From: Helicobacter labacensis | GTDB lineage: Bacteria > Campylobacterota > Campylobacteria > Campylobacterales > Helicobacteraceae | Direction of reading: 5' to 3' | Length of the DNA stretch: 64,000 bases | Assembly: GCF_003660285.1 (NCBI RefSeq) | Contig: NZ_QXQQ01000006.1 | Location: 1 to 64,000 of the forward strand | Part shown: piece after piece, positions 38,126 through 47,187 of the stretch | Layout: every line of letters begins with the position of its first letter | How positions within the stretch are numbered: the first letter of the stretch is position 1 | Translations under genes and position numbers: made by a program | Notes under the pieces: model-generated | What the model was told of the DNA's origin: nothing | The model's input: only the letters and a program-made list of their open reading frames with translations | Database searches by the model: none

Positions 38126-40480
38126 ATGTGGGAGAAGTTTGGGAGTTTTTTGCGCGCTAAGGCTTGGGATTTGCTCGTGGGAGTGAGTCCTAAAGTCTAT
38201 TCTATGGTAGAAGAAAATAATATTTTGGGGCTTTATGACACGCGTTTTTTACTCACCAAACAAGAACAGCTCGTGGGAGCGGTGCAAATTGAGGGCTTGA
38301 GTCTGAGTGCCCTAGCCCAACAGGATTTAGAAAATTACTTTGAGTGCAAACACAACGCCTTGAGCCAACTCTGTGGCATTGTCTTGCGCATTTACACCAA
38401 ACGCCAAGAAATCACCCTCAAGCAAAATCCCCGCGTGCAAAACCCGCACGCCCAAGAGATCATCTACAATTTTGAGAGCAAATCCATTTATGAGAATAGC
38501 TATTACCTCATTTTAGAAACCACCACCACCCCGCTTAAGGGCTTTTTTGAAACCAAAAAGCGCGCCTTGATCGCCTCTGATGCCAAAGACCCCTACGCGC
38601 ACAAACTCTCTTTGCTCAACGATGCCATCGCAAAAATCACCCATGCCCTGCAAGATTTCCACCCCCAAATCCTCAACGCGCACGAAGTCCTAGAGTTTTA
38701 CGCCGCGATCATCAATGGCATAGAATTGCCCTTGCAACCCCATTGGGGTTTTTTAAGCGATAGTTACATCGCCACTAATGTGTTCTTCCACAAGGATTAT
38801 TTTCTGCAAGAACGCTATGGCATGCGCGTTTATAAGCGCATTTTAGGGATCAAAGCCTATGAGAGTCAGAGCATCACCTCCATAGCCCTGTCTTCTTTGC
38901 TCCACCAGCCCAAAGAATTAGACATTGTCTTTTCTATCAAGCCCTTGGGTTTGCAAGAAGCCCTAGCCTTTATCCAAGAGAAGATTCGTTTGAGTTTAAG
39001 CAAATTGGTGCGCGCCCAATTAGAACATTACTATGAACTCCTCAAATCCAAACAGCTTGTTTTGCAACAATGCGCTTTGAATATCATTCTTAAAAGCCCT
39101 AGTTTAGACGCGCTTAACCAGCACACCCAAGAGGTCTTAAGCCTGCTTTCTAACCAGCACTTGGTGGGCGTGGTAGAAACTCTGGGGCTCAAACCCGCTT
39201 ATTTTTCGCTTTTTCCGGGGCGTATCCAGCTTAATCCCCGTTTGCGTCTGTTGAGCGCGCAGGCGTTGGCGTGTTTGGTGGTTTTTGAGCGGGCTAACCG
39301 GGGCTTTAAAAGCAATTCTTGGGGGGATATGCCCTTGAGTGTCTTCAAAAATTTGGATCACTCCCCCTATCTTTTCAATTTCCACAACCAAGAAGTGCGC
39401 CATAAGGGGGTAGCCGCCCATAGTGTCGCTAAAGTCAATGGGCACACGATGATCATCGGGGCGACAGGGGCGGGCAAGACGACTTTAATGGGCTTTTTGA
39501 TGATGAGCGCGCTCAAATACGACCACCTCAATATTCTCGCCTTGGATCGCGCCTATGGGCTTTTTTCTTGCACGCATTACTTTGGGGGGGTGTATAATAG
39601 CGGGGCGCATTTCCAAATCAACCCCCTATCCTTAGAGCGCACCCAAGAAAACCACGATTTTTTGCACTCTTTTTACGCGGCGATGCTGGAGGTGGGCACA
39701 CAGGACATAATAGAACGCAATGCGATCCACAAAGCCCTAGAGAGCTTGTATGCTACCCTCTACCCCCAAGCCTTTTGCTTGCAAGACTTCAAGGACGCGC
39801 TTGTGCACAACCCAAGACTTTCTCTTGCCCTAGAACCCTATTGCAACCACCCCCTTTTTAACGCCATGCAAGATAGCTTAGAGTTTAAAACCCCGTGGAC
39901 AACCATCAACATGGACGCGATCACCCTCAACACTAAAGATTTGGGCTTACTAGCCTACTACATCTTTTACAAGGTCTTATCGCGCGCGCTCAAAACCAAG
40001 CAGGGCTTTTTACTCTTTGTCGATGAGTTTAAGAGTTACGCCCAAAATAGCGTGCTCAACGATCACATCAATACCCTTATTACCCAGGGGCGTAAGGCTA
40101 ATGGGGTGGTGGTGCTAGCCTTGCAGGATGTCCACCAACTCTACGACTTAAAGCATGCCAAGAGCTTTATCAACAACATGGGCACTTTGATTTTCTACCC
40201 CCAAAAGCACATGGATAGCGCTTTACTCAGCACCCAGCTAGGCATCCAACTAAGCCACATGGAAGCGCATTTCCTAGAAAACACCCCCACCCACGCCCAC
40301 CAAGTGCTCATCAAAAACATGGGCGATGGGAGTTCTAATATCGTGGATATTAGTCTTAAAGCACTAGGTCCCCATTTGCAAATCTTTAGCTCCAATGCCA
40401 CCCATGCCCAGCATTTAGAACAACTCATGCGCGCCCACCCGCGTGATTGGCGCGCCAAACTTCTCACACAAGGGGCTTAG
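38126..40480 (+). CDS. comB4: ComB4/VirB4-type T4SS ATPase
   Basis: 784 residues, the length of H. pylori ComB4 (HP0017). The N-terminal half is a VirB4 CagE/TrbE-like domain; the C-terminal half is a RecA-like ATPase with Walker A IIGATGAGKTTLMGF (about 445) and Walker B FLLFVDEFKSYA (about 630), then ITQGRKANGVVVLALQD. It should energise DNA uptake at the inner membrane. Translation probably begins on a leaderless transcript. dcuA follows after two bases. Confidence 0.93.
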   Translation: MWEKFGSFLRAKAWDLLVGVSPKVYSMVEENNILGLYDTRFLLTKQEQLVGAVQIEGLSLSALAQQDLENYFECKHNALSQLCGIVLRIYTKRQEITLKQNPRVQNPHAQEIIYNFESKSIYENSYYLILETTTTPLKGFFETKKRALIASDAKDPYAHKLSLLNDAIAKITHALQDFHPQILNAHEVLEFYAAIINGIELPLQPHWGFLSDSYIATNVFFHKDYFLQERYGMRVYKRILGIKAYESQSITSIALSSLLHQPKELDIVFSIKPLGLQEALAFIQEKIRLSLSKLVRAQLEHYYELLKSKQLVLQQCALNIILKSPSLDALNQHTQEVLSLLSNQHLVGVVETLGLKPAYFSLFPGRIQLNPRLRLLSAQALACLVVFERANRGFKSNSWGDMPLSVFKNLDHSPYLFNFHNQEVRHKGVAAHSVAKVNGHTMIIGATGAGKTTLMGFLMMSALKYDHLNILALDRAYGLFSCTHYFGGVYNSGAHFQINPLSLERTQENHDFLHSFYAAMLEVGTQDIIERNAIHKALESLYATLYPQAFCLQDFKDALVHNPRLSLALEPYCNHPLFNAMQDSLEFKTPWTTINMDAITLNTKDLGLLAYYIFYKVLSRALKTKQGFLLFVDEFKSYAQNSVLNDHINTLITQGRKANGVVVLALQDVHQLYDLKHAKSFINNMGTLIFYPQKHMDSALLSTQLGIQLSHMEAHFLENTPTHAHQVLIKNMGDGSSNIVDISLKALGPHLQIFSSNATHAQHLEQLMRAHPRDWRAKLLTQGA

Positions 40481-40482
40481 GA

Positions 40483-41787
40483 ATGCTACTCACTTTACAG
40501 ATTTTGGGCTTATTGGGGGCGATTTATCTAGGCGTGCGCTTGGGGGGTATGGGGATTGGCTTTGCGGGGGGCTTGGGGGTGGTGGTGTTGAGCTTGTTTT
40601 TAGGCATGCGCCCGGGTCATATCCCTTGGGATGTGATTCTCATCATCATGGCTGTCATCGGGGCGATCTCTAGCATGCAACTTGCTGGCGGGTTAGATTA
40701 TTTAGTGGGTTTGGCTGAAAAAATCTTGCGGGGCAAGCCCAAATACATCAACTACCTAGCCCCCCTAGTTACCTACACCCTGACTTTATTAGCCGGCACG
40801 GGGCACACCGCTTTTTGTGTCTTCCCCGTGATTGTAGAGGTGGCTAAGGGACAAGGTATCCGCCCCTGTCGCCCCCTATCCCTAGCCGCAGTGGCTTCCC
40901 AAGTGGCGATCACAGCTAGCCCGGTGTCGGCGGCTGTGGTGGCGATGAGTGGGTTTTTAGAACCCTTGGGGGTGTCTTACCCCACCTTGTTAGCCATTTG
41001 TATCCCCACAACTCTGTGCGCGTGTTTGATCACCGCCTTTTTGGTGAGCGCGTTTTTGCCCAACCAGCTAGAAAACCCTCTTCCAATTACAAACATGCCC
41101 GAGCGCGCGCCCAAAGAGATGCGCAGGGGTGCAAAACTCTCTGTGCTGATCTTTGCTTTGGGGATTGTGGCGGTGGTGTTTTACGCCAGCGCGATCTCTA
41201 AAAATGTGGGCTGGATCAAGCCCGTAATTTTGCCGCGCAACGATGCGATCATCGCCTTCATGCTCACCATAGCGGCTAGCATTGTGTTAGCGTGCAAAAT
41301 TGATGCCAATGAGTTAGTGCATACCAGCACCTTTAAGGCGGGCTTGAGCGCGTGCGTGTGCGTGCTGGGCGTGGCGTGGCTGGGGGATACCTTTGTGAGG
41401 GGTTATATTGAACCCATCAAAGCCATCGCCTCTACTTGGCTCACCCACTACCCCTTTTTACTCGCCGTAGGCTTGTTTTTGACTAGCATGTTGCTGTATT
41501 CCCAAGCTGCCACCACCAAAGCCATTATCCCTAGCGTGATCATAGCTTTGGGGATCACCCCTGAGCACACCCAGCATGTCTATATCGTGGTGGCTTCCTT
41601 TGTAGCTGTTTCTGCGCTCTTTGTTTTGCCCACTTACCCTACCTTGCTAGGGGCTGTGCAGATGGATGACACGGGGAGCACGCGCATTGGTAAATACATC
41701 TTTGATCACCCGTTCTTTTTGCCCGGTTTATGTGTGGTGAGTTTGTCTGTGGGGTTGGGCTTTGGGCTAGCCCCTTTACTCATTTAA
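40483..41787 (+). CDS. dcuA: Anaerobic C4-dicarboxylate transporter DcuA-type
   Basis: 434 residues from ATG 40483, with AAGGGG within the end of comB4. About ten or more transmembrane helices. Family motifs include GMGIGFAGGLGVV, LAPLVTYTLTLLAGTGHTAF, SQVAITASPVSAAV and YSQAATTKAIIP. Dcu carriers exchange fumarate, aspartate and succinate, supporting fumarate respiration. It lies two bases after comB4 with no promoter in between, so expression may follow that of comB4. It converges on nusA with a 12-base overlap. Confidence 0.94.
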   Translation: MLLTLQILGLLGAIYLGVRLGGMGIGFAGGLGVVVLSLFLGMRPGHIPWDVILIIMAVIGAISSMQLAGGLDYLVGLAEKILRGKPKYINYLAPLVTYTLTLLAGTGHTAFCVFPVIVEVAKGQGIRPCRPLSLAAVASQVAITASPVSAAVVAMSGFLEPLGVSYPTLLAICIPTTLCACLITAFLVSAFLPNQLENPLPITNMPERAPKEMRRGAKLSVLIFALGIVAVVFYASAISKNVGWIKPVILPRNDAIIAFMLTIAASIVLACKIDANELVHTSTFKAGLSACVCVLGVAWLGDTFVRGYIEPIKAIASTWLTHYPFLLAVGLFLTSMLLYSQAATTKAIIPSVIIALGITPEHTQHVYIVVASFVAVSALFVLPTYPTLLGAVQMDDTGSTRIGKYIFDHPFFLPGLCVVSLSVGLGFGLAPLLI

Positions 41788-42912
41788 AGAGGGTTTAGGG
41801 GAGGGTTTAAAGAGCGATTCGAGCATGCTTAAACCGCTTTTGGTGGGGGTGGTGGGGGTGGTGGCTAGGACATCAAAATCAATATCGTAACCTGTGAGCA
41901 TGCACGCTAGGCGCACATTGACTCCGCTTTTGCCAATGGCTTTACTCTTTTGATCCCCATGCAAAGTTACCAAAGCGTTTTTTTGCACCTTGTCTTCTAA
42001 GGGGGTTTGGCTCAGTTCGATCTTGATGATTTGGGCGGGGGATAGGGCGTTGGCGATGTAAATTTCTGGCACTTCGTGGTAGTGCACGCAGTCGATGCTC
42101 TCATTACAGAGTTCTTTGCTGATGGCGTTAATGCGCGTCCCTTTAACCCCCACAGTCGCGCCAATGGGGTCAATCTGGGCATTGTGTGAGCGCAAGGCAA
42201 GTTTAGCGCGATCGCCCGGGATGCGCGCGATCCCCATAATTTCAATCTCTTTATCGGCGATCTCAGGCACTTCTAAATGCAAGAGAGCTTCTAAAAACTT
42301 GGGCGTGGTCCTAGAGAGTTCTAAGATCAAGCCTTGCTTGCTAAAGCGCACACTCTTTAAAATCGCGCGCAAGGTGTCGCCCGCCTTGAAACTCTCTCCC
42401 TTGATACGGTTGCGCAGAGCTAATACCGCCTGCACGCCCTCGATCTCCACAAAGGTGTTTTGGTGCTTATCCACATCTAAAACCACGCCACGCACAATGG
42501 TGTTAAGCATGCCCTTGTATTTTTGGAAATATTGGTCTTCTAGGCTTCTTTGGATATTGTATTCCAAGTCCTTAAAAAGCGCGTTCACCGCACCGCGTTT
42601 CATGTCCTTTAAACTGATCTCATAATACACTAGATCGCTAGGCTTCAAAGAGGGGTCATCTTGCAGGGCTTTGCTCAAGGGTAGCGTGTTTGTGGGGTCT
42701 GATTCTAGCTTGGGATCGTCATCGGCGCACACTTCTACGGCATGCAATAGGGTAAAGTCCTTATTGTTATCATCAATGATAAAATTAGCCTGTGTGTCGA
42801 TGGTGTTTTTTGCCACTTTCAAAATGCTATTTTTGACAACTTCTTTTACCATCTCTAAACCCAAGCCCTTTTCATAGGCGATCAATTCTACGATGTCCAA
42901 GATTTTTTCCAT
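41776..42912 (-). CDS. nusA: Transcription termination/antitermination factor NusA
   Basis: 378 residues: N-terminal RNA polymerase-binding domain (1-125), S1 domain (about 130-200) and two KH domains (about 200-345; GVKGTRINAISKEL and KAIGKSGVNVRLAC). No acidic repeats, as usual in this group. The end carries a short TTPTTPTK repeat coded by G-rich direct repeats. AAGGA is six bases before the ATG, and a TATACT lies 45 bases upstream. Confidence 0.95.
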   Translation of the reverse strand: MEKILDIVELIAYEKGLGLEMVKEVVKNSILKVAKNTIDTQANFIIDDNNKDFTLLHAVEVCADDDPKLESDPTNTLPLSKALQDDPSLKPSDLVYYEISLKDMKRGAVNALFKDLEYNIQRSLEDQYFQKYKGMLNTIVRGVVLDVDKHQNTFVEIEGVQAVLALRNRIKGESFKAGDTLRAILKSVRFSKQGLILELSRTTPKFLEALLHLEVPEIADKEIEIMGIARIPGDRAKLALRSHNAQIDPIGATVGVKGTRINAISKELCNESIDCVHYHEVPEIYIANALSPAQIIKIELSQTPLEDKVQKNALVTLHGDQKSKAIGKSGVNVRLACMLTGYDIDFDVLATTPTTPTKSGLSMLESLFKPSPKPSLNE

Positions 42913-42956
42913 CTATGTCCTTAAAATGTGGGGATTTAATCAAAGTAGATAGGCGT

Positions 42957-42962
42957 AGTATA
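42957..42962 (-). promoter_or_regulatory. -10 box of nusA
   Basis: TATACT on the minus strand, 44 bases before the nusA ATG. Confidence 0.5.
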
Positions 42963-43010
42963 GCAAAATTCGGGTTAAAACCCCTTTGGGATCGATTAGC
43001 CATCGTGTTT

Positions 43011-43016
43011 TATAAT
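43011..43016 (+). promoter_or_regulatory. -10 box of the pirin gene
   Basis: TATAAT after a T-run on the plus strand, 16 bases before the ATG at 43033; AAAAGG lies in between. Confidence 0.55.
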
Positions 43017-43032
43017 GGGCAAAAGGATTGGA

Positions 43033-43892
43033 ATGAAACAAATAGCTAGCGTGCGCGGTGCTTCGCGTAAACATTGGGTGGGCGATGGTTTTTATGTCAG
43101 CACCATGCTCAGTTATAACCACCAGCACGATCTTCACGATCCCTTTTTGCTTTTAGACTACAACCAGCCTTATTACTTTCAAGCAGGGGGAGTGCATGGG
43201 GTGGGCGAGCACCCCATAGGGGTTTTGAAACGGTTACGCTTGTCTACCAAGGGGAGGTGGCGCATCGAGATTCGCATGGAGGCGGGGGCGTGATTGGGGC
43301 TGGCGATGTGCAATGGATGAGCGCGGGGTTAGGGGTGATGCACCAAGAATTCCACTCAGAGGCGTTTGCCAAAAGGGGCGGGGTGTTTGAGGCGGTGCAA
43401 ATTTGGGTGAATTTACCCAAAGTCCATAAGATGATTCCCCCCAAATACCAAGCCATCCAAGCTAAGGATATTCCGGTGGTAAAGCTCAAGCAGAGTGGGC
43501 GCGCGCGCGTGATCGCTGGGGAATTAGAGGGGGTAGAAGGGATCGCGCGCACCTTTAGCCCTATTGGTATGTGGGATGTGTGTATGCATGCCAACAAGAG
43601 CTATGTCTTTGGCGTGCCAGAAACCTATAATTTGGTGATCTTGGTATTGGAGGGGAGCGTGCTTATAGGGGAGCAGGAGGTTTCACAGGGGCATTTGGTG
43701 AGTTTTCAAAGAGGGGGATCTGGGGTAGAGATAAAGGCTAGGAGTGAAGCTAAATTGTTGATTTTAAGTGGCGAACCTTTAAATGAGAGTGTGATCGGGT
43801 ATGGTCCCTTTGTGATGAATAGCCAAGCAGAGATCAAGCAGGCTATTTATGATTTGGAAAGGGGGGTGTTTGGGCAGATCGTGGGGGGCTGA
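43033..43892 (+). pseudogene. Pirin-family protein, broken by a one-base frameshift
   Basis: Two frames together give a full pirin cupin. The first frame runs MKQIASVRGA...GGVHGVGEHP and then goes out of phase; the second continues with the HRGFETVT...GEVAHRDSHGGGGVIGAGDVQWM sequence and runs to 43892. Adding one C to the CCCC at 43212-43215 restores HPHRGFETVT, the metal-binding motif of pirins, with no other change. Pirins are iron-binding nuclear-like or quercetinase-type proteins; the bacterial role varies. The rest of the gene is intact, so this is either a recent mutation or a sequencing error. Confidence 0.88.
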
Positions 43893-43927
43893 AACCCTAC
43901 TCCCGGATAAAGGCGCGGTGCTTCACT

Positions 43928-45274
43928 TTATAAGATTTGAAACCCATAAGTGAGGGTGAACATCAAATGGCTACGATCCGAGTCCACATTGCGGGGCAGG
44001 GGGAAGGCTCCCCATGAGCTACAATAGCCAATGCAGTAGCCCTTTTTGGTGATGTTGTTGTAATACTCTATTTTGAGATCGAATTCTAAATTGTATTTGC
44101 TCCAAAAGTAGTTGAGGAATAGGGCTAGGCTTTGTTCGTTGGCGCGCGGAGAACCTGTCAAACGCCCTAAGATCTTCCAAGTGAATCCCCGGTAGTGCGA
44201 TCCAAAATACAAAAAGCCATTGAGCGCGTCCTTGCCTACGATGTTATTAATCTCAGCGTCATAAATGCTATTAGTCCAGATGTTGTAACCCAGAGGGTCG
44301 CCATAAATCCCAATGTCCCCATTGGCGTTGCCAATATTCTTATAGATACTGCCCCCAAAACTCCATTTATTGTAATAAAAGCGTGAGCGGAAGAATAGAG
44401 TTTGCCCGTCCTTACCCATGTTTTCTTGCTGGAAGAGAATGATGTCAGGTCCACGCCCTGAGGGGGGGAAGAAGGGGAAAAAGCCCACGAAAGTGCCCAC
44501 CCATCTAAAACCCTTGTCCTTGAAATTGGGATTAGTGTCGTAGGTGATATTGATCCCGGGGGCGTTCATGCGCCCAAAGATGGAGTAAAAATAGGGGTTG
44601 ACTTTCCAGCCCTTCTTTTGGTAGCGCACTTCAGCGATCATCAAGGGTTTGCCGCTGGTGTAGTAACGCCCAAAGGGCCAAAACCAGTCGCTAGAGGCAG
44701 AGGCGCGCGCATCGGAGTAAAGCACGCGTAATTTGGTGTCCTTGTATTTGACATAGCCCTCCACGCCCTGACTAAAAGAAGTGAACCAATCGTAGTCAGA
44801 GAGTTCATAACGCCCTCCCTTGATCCCAAAAATACCCTTGTAGTCATAACTCAAATAAGCGTTATGCACCATAAAATAACGCGGTTTTTGCACATGCAAG
44901 CCACTGTGCCCGGCAAACCAACCGATGTATTCCCAAAATATCCCCCCGTCATGCTGGTAATACTGCCCGGGTCCTCCGGGTTGACCCGGGGGGATATTAT
45001 TGCCTTGATAAGCTGTGGAGTCGTAAGGCAGGGCTGAAGCCATGGCTCCCACTTCGGCGCGCAAACCCTTGTAAAGGTCTAAACTCAAATTCATCTCGGC
45101 TAAAAGAGAGGTGTAACTTCCGGTGGGGTAGATCAAACGCGCAGGGTTGTATTTTTGGTTATTGAAACCAAATTTGGTGTAGGTGCTTAACTTGCCCGTC
45201 AAACTCATGTCAAAGGCGGATAAACGCCCTAGAAATGCGAATAAAAACCCCAAAAGAAAGAGTGTTTTGTGCAC
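43928..45274 (-). CDS. Hof-family outer-membrane protein (1 of 6)
   Basis: 448 residues from GTG 45274 (AAAGGCGGA upstream). A signal peptide ends near RLSA-FD, then the Hof signature: KFGFNNQKYN...IYPTGSY. Aromatic-rich, alternating beta-strand pattern throughout suggests a barrel porin. The last strand follows SHLMFTLTYGF but ends in Leu rather than the usual Phe. A Cys pair lies in the loop GYCIGYCSSWG. It has its own TATAAT upstream. It is the last gene of the cluster in transcription direction. Confidence 0.88.
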   Translation of the reverse strand: MHKTLFLLGFLFAFLGRLSAFDMSLTGKLSTYTKFGFNNQKYNPARLIYPTGSYTSLLAEMNLSLDLYKGLRAEVGAMASALPYDSTAYQGNNIPPGQPGGPGQYYQHDGGIFWEYIGWFAGHSGLHVQKPRYFMVHNAYLSYDYKGIFGIKGGRYELSDYDWFTSFSQGVEGYVKYKDTKLRVLYSDARASASSDWFWPFGRYYTSGKPLMIAEVRYQKKGWKVNPYFYSIFGRMNAPGINITYDTNPNFKDKGFRWVGTFVGFFPFFPPSGRGPDIILFQQENMGKDGQTLFFRSRFYYNKWSFGGSIYKNIGNANGDIGIYGDPLGYNIWTNSIYDAEINNIVGKDALNGFLYFGSHYRGFTWKILGRLTGSPRANEQSLALFLNYFWSKYNLEFDLKIEYYNNITKKGYCIGYCSSWGAFPLPRNVDSDRSHLMFTLTYGFQIL

Positions 45275-45313
45275 GACAATCCGCCTTTAAGCTGTTTTTG
45301 CGATCAAAAGGCG

Positions 45314-45319
45314 ATTATA
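45314..45319 (-). promoter_or_regulatory. -10 box of hof 1
   Basis: TATAAT on the minus strand, 39 bases before the GTG at 45274 and outside the neighbouring hof gene. Confidence 0.55.
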
Positions 45320-45359
45320 GCAGATTCCGCCCCGCTTAAAAAGCGCAGGCAGACATCCC

Positions 45360-47015
45360 TTAGAAGCTGTAGCTGATATGGGTCATCAAGTGGCTGCGAT
45401 CTTGAGCAACGGTGTTTCTGATATAGCCCACATTGGCAGGTCCTTGTGCGAACGCGCTAGAGGAGAAAAGCCCGGTGTTGATGTCTAGGGGCTGACCGTA
45501 TTTACTCAAGTAGCCCACGCCCGGGTTATAGCCCGCGCGGATGACTTGCAAGAACCATTCGAGTTTGATCCCCGCTTTGATGTGTTTGCCAAATTGGTAG
45601 TCTAGATACAAGGCTAGGGCTTGACCATCTGCGCGCGGAGATGTGGTGTAACGCTCCGCTAGCTCCCAGTCAAATTTTCCATAAACACCCCCGACTTTTG
45701 CGTAAAGCGTTAGAGCGTCCGCAGCGGTGATGTTGTTGATGCTGGCAAACCCTAGCGAGTAGATACCACCCGTCCATTGTTCCACACCATCGATGGCAAC
45801 GGGGTTACCATAGGTCCCGATATTTGGGTTGGGGTTACCTAGGGCGTAGTAGACACCAAAGGAGGCGTTGTGGTTATTGAAGTCAAAGCGTTGTTTGAAG
45901 AGCAAGACCGCCCCACCGGGTCCTTGCAACCCGCGCCATTGCCCTTGATCTAAGAAAGGGTCCCAAGTGTTATAACGCGCGGGAGCATAACGCCCAAAAC
46001 TAGCGTTATCCCATTGGTAGACATACATGCCATAGAAAGTGGTTTGCGATCTAAAGCCCCGCCCATCAAAATCCGGGTTGGTGTCATAATAGATCTTCAC
46101 TTCGGGTGCGGTGAACACCTGCGGGGAGAACCACACATGGGGGTGGACATAGAAATGTTTGTTCACTTGGTAGATAAACCCGATCTTGTGCTGACCCCAA
46201 GGCTTTTCGCGGTAGATAGGGAACATCCATTGCCCATCAGCGATACCACGGCCCCAGGAGCTAAACACTTGGAAAGTCAGTTTGTTGGTCAGCTTGAACA
46301 TCCCATAAAAGCCCTGTGTGAGTTGGTAGAACCAGTCGACCATTTGTATTTGGGTGGTGTCATAACGCCCAAAGATCATCCACACCCTATCGCTTTTATA
46401 CTGGATATTAGCCTTGTAGATTTCATAGCGGCGCGACTGCCCCGGGGTATAAGCGCTAGCTGGGTAGTAGTTGGGGAACAAGCCATTCCACTCGCCCATA
46501 AACATATAGCCAATCCCCCTAGGATCGGCGATGCCCCCGGGCTGGTATTGGTTGGCATAAGGACCGCCCGTAACGATGGACGAACAGAATTGACCGCCTG
46601 CAGTGCTACATTGGTTTGCGTATTGTTCCCATTGCTTCCACAACGCTGGATCGGAAGACTTGACATCTGTCGCATAACGATCGTAGCGCGTGCCATCGTA
46701 GGGCATACCCCCTAGCGCGCCTCCCACAGTGGCACTCCAACCCTTGCCCAAGTGCAAGGTGCCCTCTAGCTTACCGGTGAGCTCCACAAAAGTGCCCGTG
46801 GGGTAGATTCCCTTGATAGGATTGATGGGAGAAGTGTTAAAGCCCACTTTAGAGAAGTTGATGAGATCCCCATGCACCTCGTAGCTCAAAGCGTCTAAAG
46901 CGCACACCCCTAAGGACGAGGACGCGACAAGAGCCGGGACAACTCTACTCAGCCCCAAAGCGCGGAGCCACCCGTCCCTCTGCCCCTTTTGTTGATGATT
47001 GATTGTTACTTCCAT
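45360..47015 (-). CDS. Hof-family outer-membrane protein (2 of 6), longest copy
   Basis: 551 residues. A long, charged N-region precedes the signal core (about 18-41, ending VCA-LDA), then FSKVGFNTSPINPIKGIYPT, the Hof hallmark. Extra loop sequence includes a Cys pair (QCSTAGGQFCSS, about residues 135-146) missing from the others. It ends with QDRSHLMTHISYSF, a terminal Phe suited to BAM recognition. AAAGGGAG lies before the ATG. Its upstream region holds a T8/A8 tract next to a TACAAT box. Confidence 0.88.
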   Translation of the reverse strand: MEVTINHQQKGQRDGWLRALGLSRVVPALVASSSLGVCALDALSYEVHGDLINFSKVGFNTSPINPIKGIYPTGTFVELTGKLEGTLHLGKGWSATVGGALGGMPYDGTRYDRYATDVKSSDPALWKQWEQYANQCSTAGGQFCSSIVTGGPYANQYQPGGIADPRGIGYMFMGEWNGLFPNYYPASAYTPGQSRRYEIYKANIQYKSDRVWMIFGRYDTTQIQMVDWFYQLTQGFYGMFKLTNKLTFQVFSSWGRGIADGQWMFPIYREKPWGQHKIGFIYQVNKHFYVHPHVWFSPQVFTAPEVKIYYDTNPDFDGRGFRSQTTFYGMYVYQWDNASFGRYAPARYNTWDPFLDQGQWRGLQGPGGAVLLFKQRFDFNNHNASFGVYYALGNPNPNIGTYGNPVAIDGVEQWTGGIYSLGFASINNITAADALTLYAKVGGVYGKFDWELAERYTTSPRADGQALALYLDYQFGKHIKAGIKLEWFLQVIRAGYNPGVGYLSKYGQPLDINTGLFSSSAFAQGPANVGYIRNTVAQDRSHLMTHISYSF

Positions 47016-47094
47016 GTTACACTCCCTTTCAAATAGCTTAATAAAGATTGCCTTGTTTAAAAGACCTGTTTAAAACACGCGTCCTTGTGCGCGC

Positions 47095-47111
47095 ATTGTA
47101 ATATTTTTTTT
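47095..47111 (-). promoter_or_regulatory. hof 2 promoter with A8 tract abutting the -10 box
   Basis: On the minus strand an A8 run (47104-47111) lies three bases upstream of TACAAT (47095-47100), 79 bases before the ATG. A change in run length would shift spacing to any upstream element. Confidence 0.4.
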
Positions 47112-47187
47112 CTTAAAGATACCCTAGTTTCTACCTTTTTCTCCCTGCTTGAGAACATTATGTGATCTTTTTCACCCATTGCCCCAC

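Noticed and set aside
42095-42625. Antisense open frame of about 176 codons within nusA
   Set aside because: NusA is complete on the other strand; no promoter or domain supports the antisense frame.
43212-43215. Pirin break as phase variation or programmed frameshift
   Set aside because: CCCC is too short to slip often, and no slippery heptamer with a downstream structure is evident; a simple mutation or sequencing error fits better.
46014-46715. Long open frame on the plus strand inside hof 2, about 230 codons
   Set aside because: It is fully antisense to a clear Hof gene and shows no recognisable domain; such frames come from the codon pattern of Gly/Tyr-rich genes.
47161-47176. TGTGA-6-TCACC resembling a CRP site, downstream of hof 3
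   Set aside because: One half-site is imperfect, it lies about 145 bases from hof 2, and CRP-type regulators are not known in H. pylori; chance is more likely.
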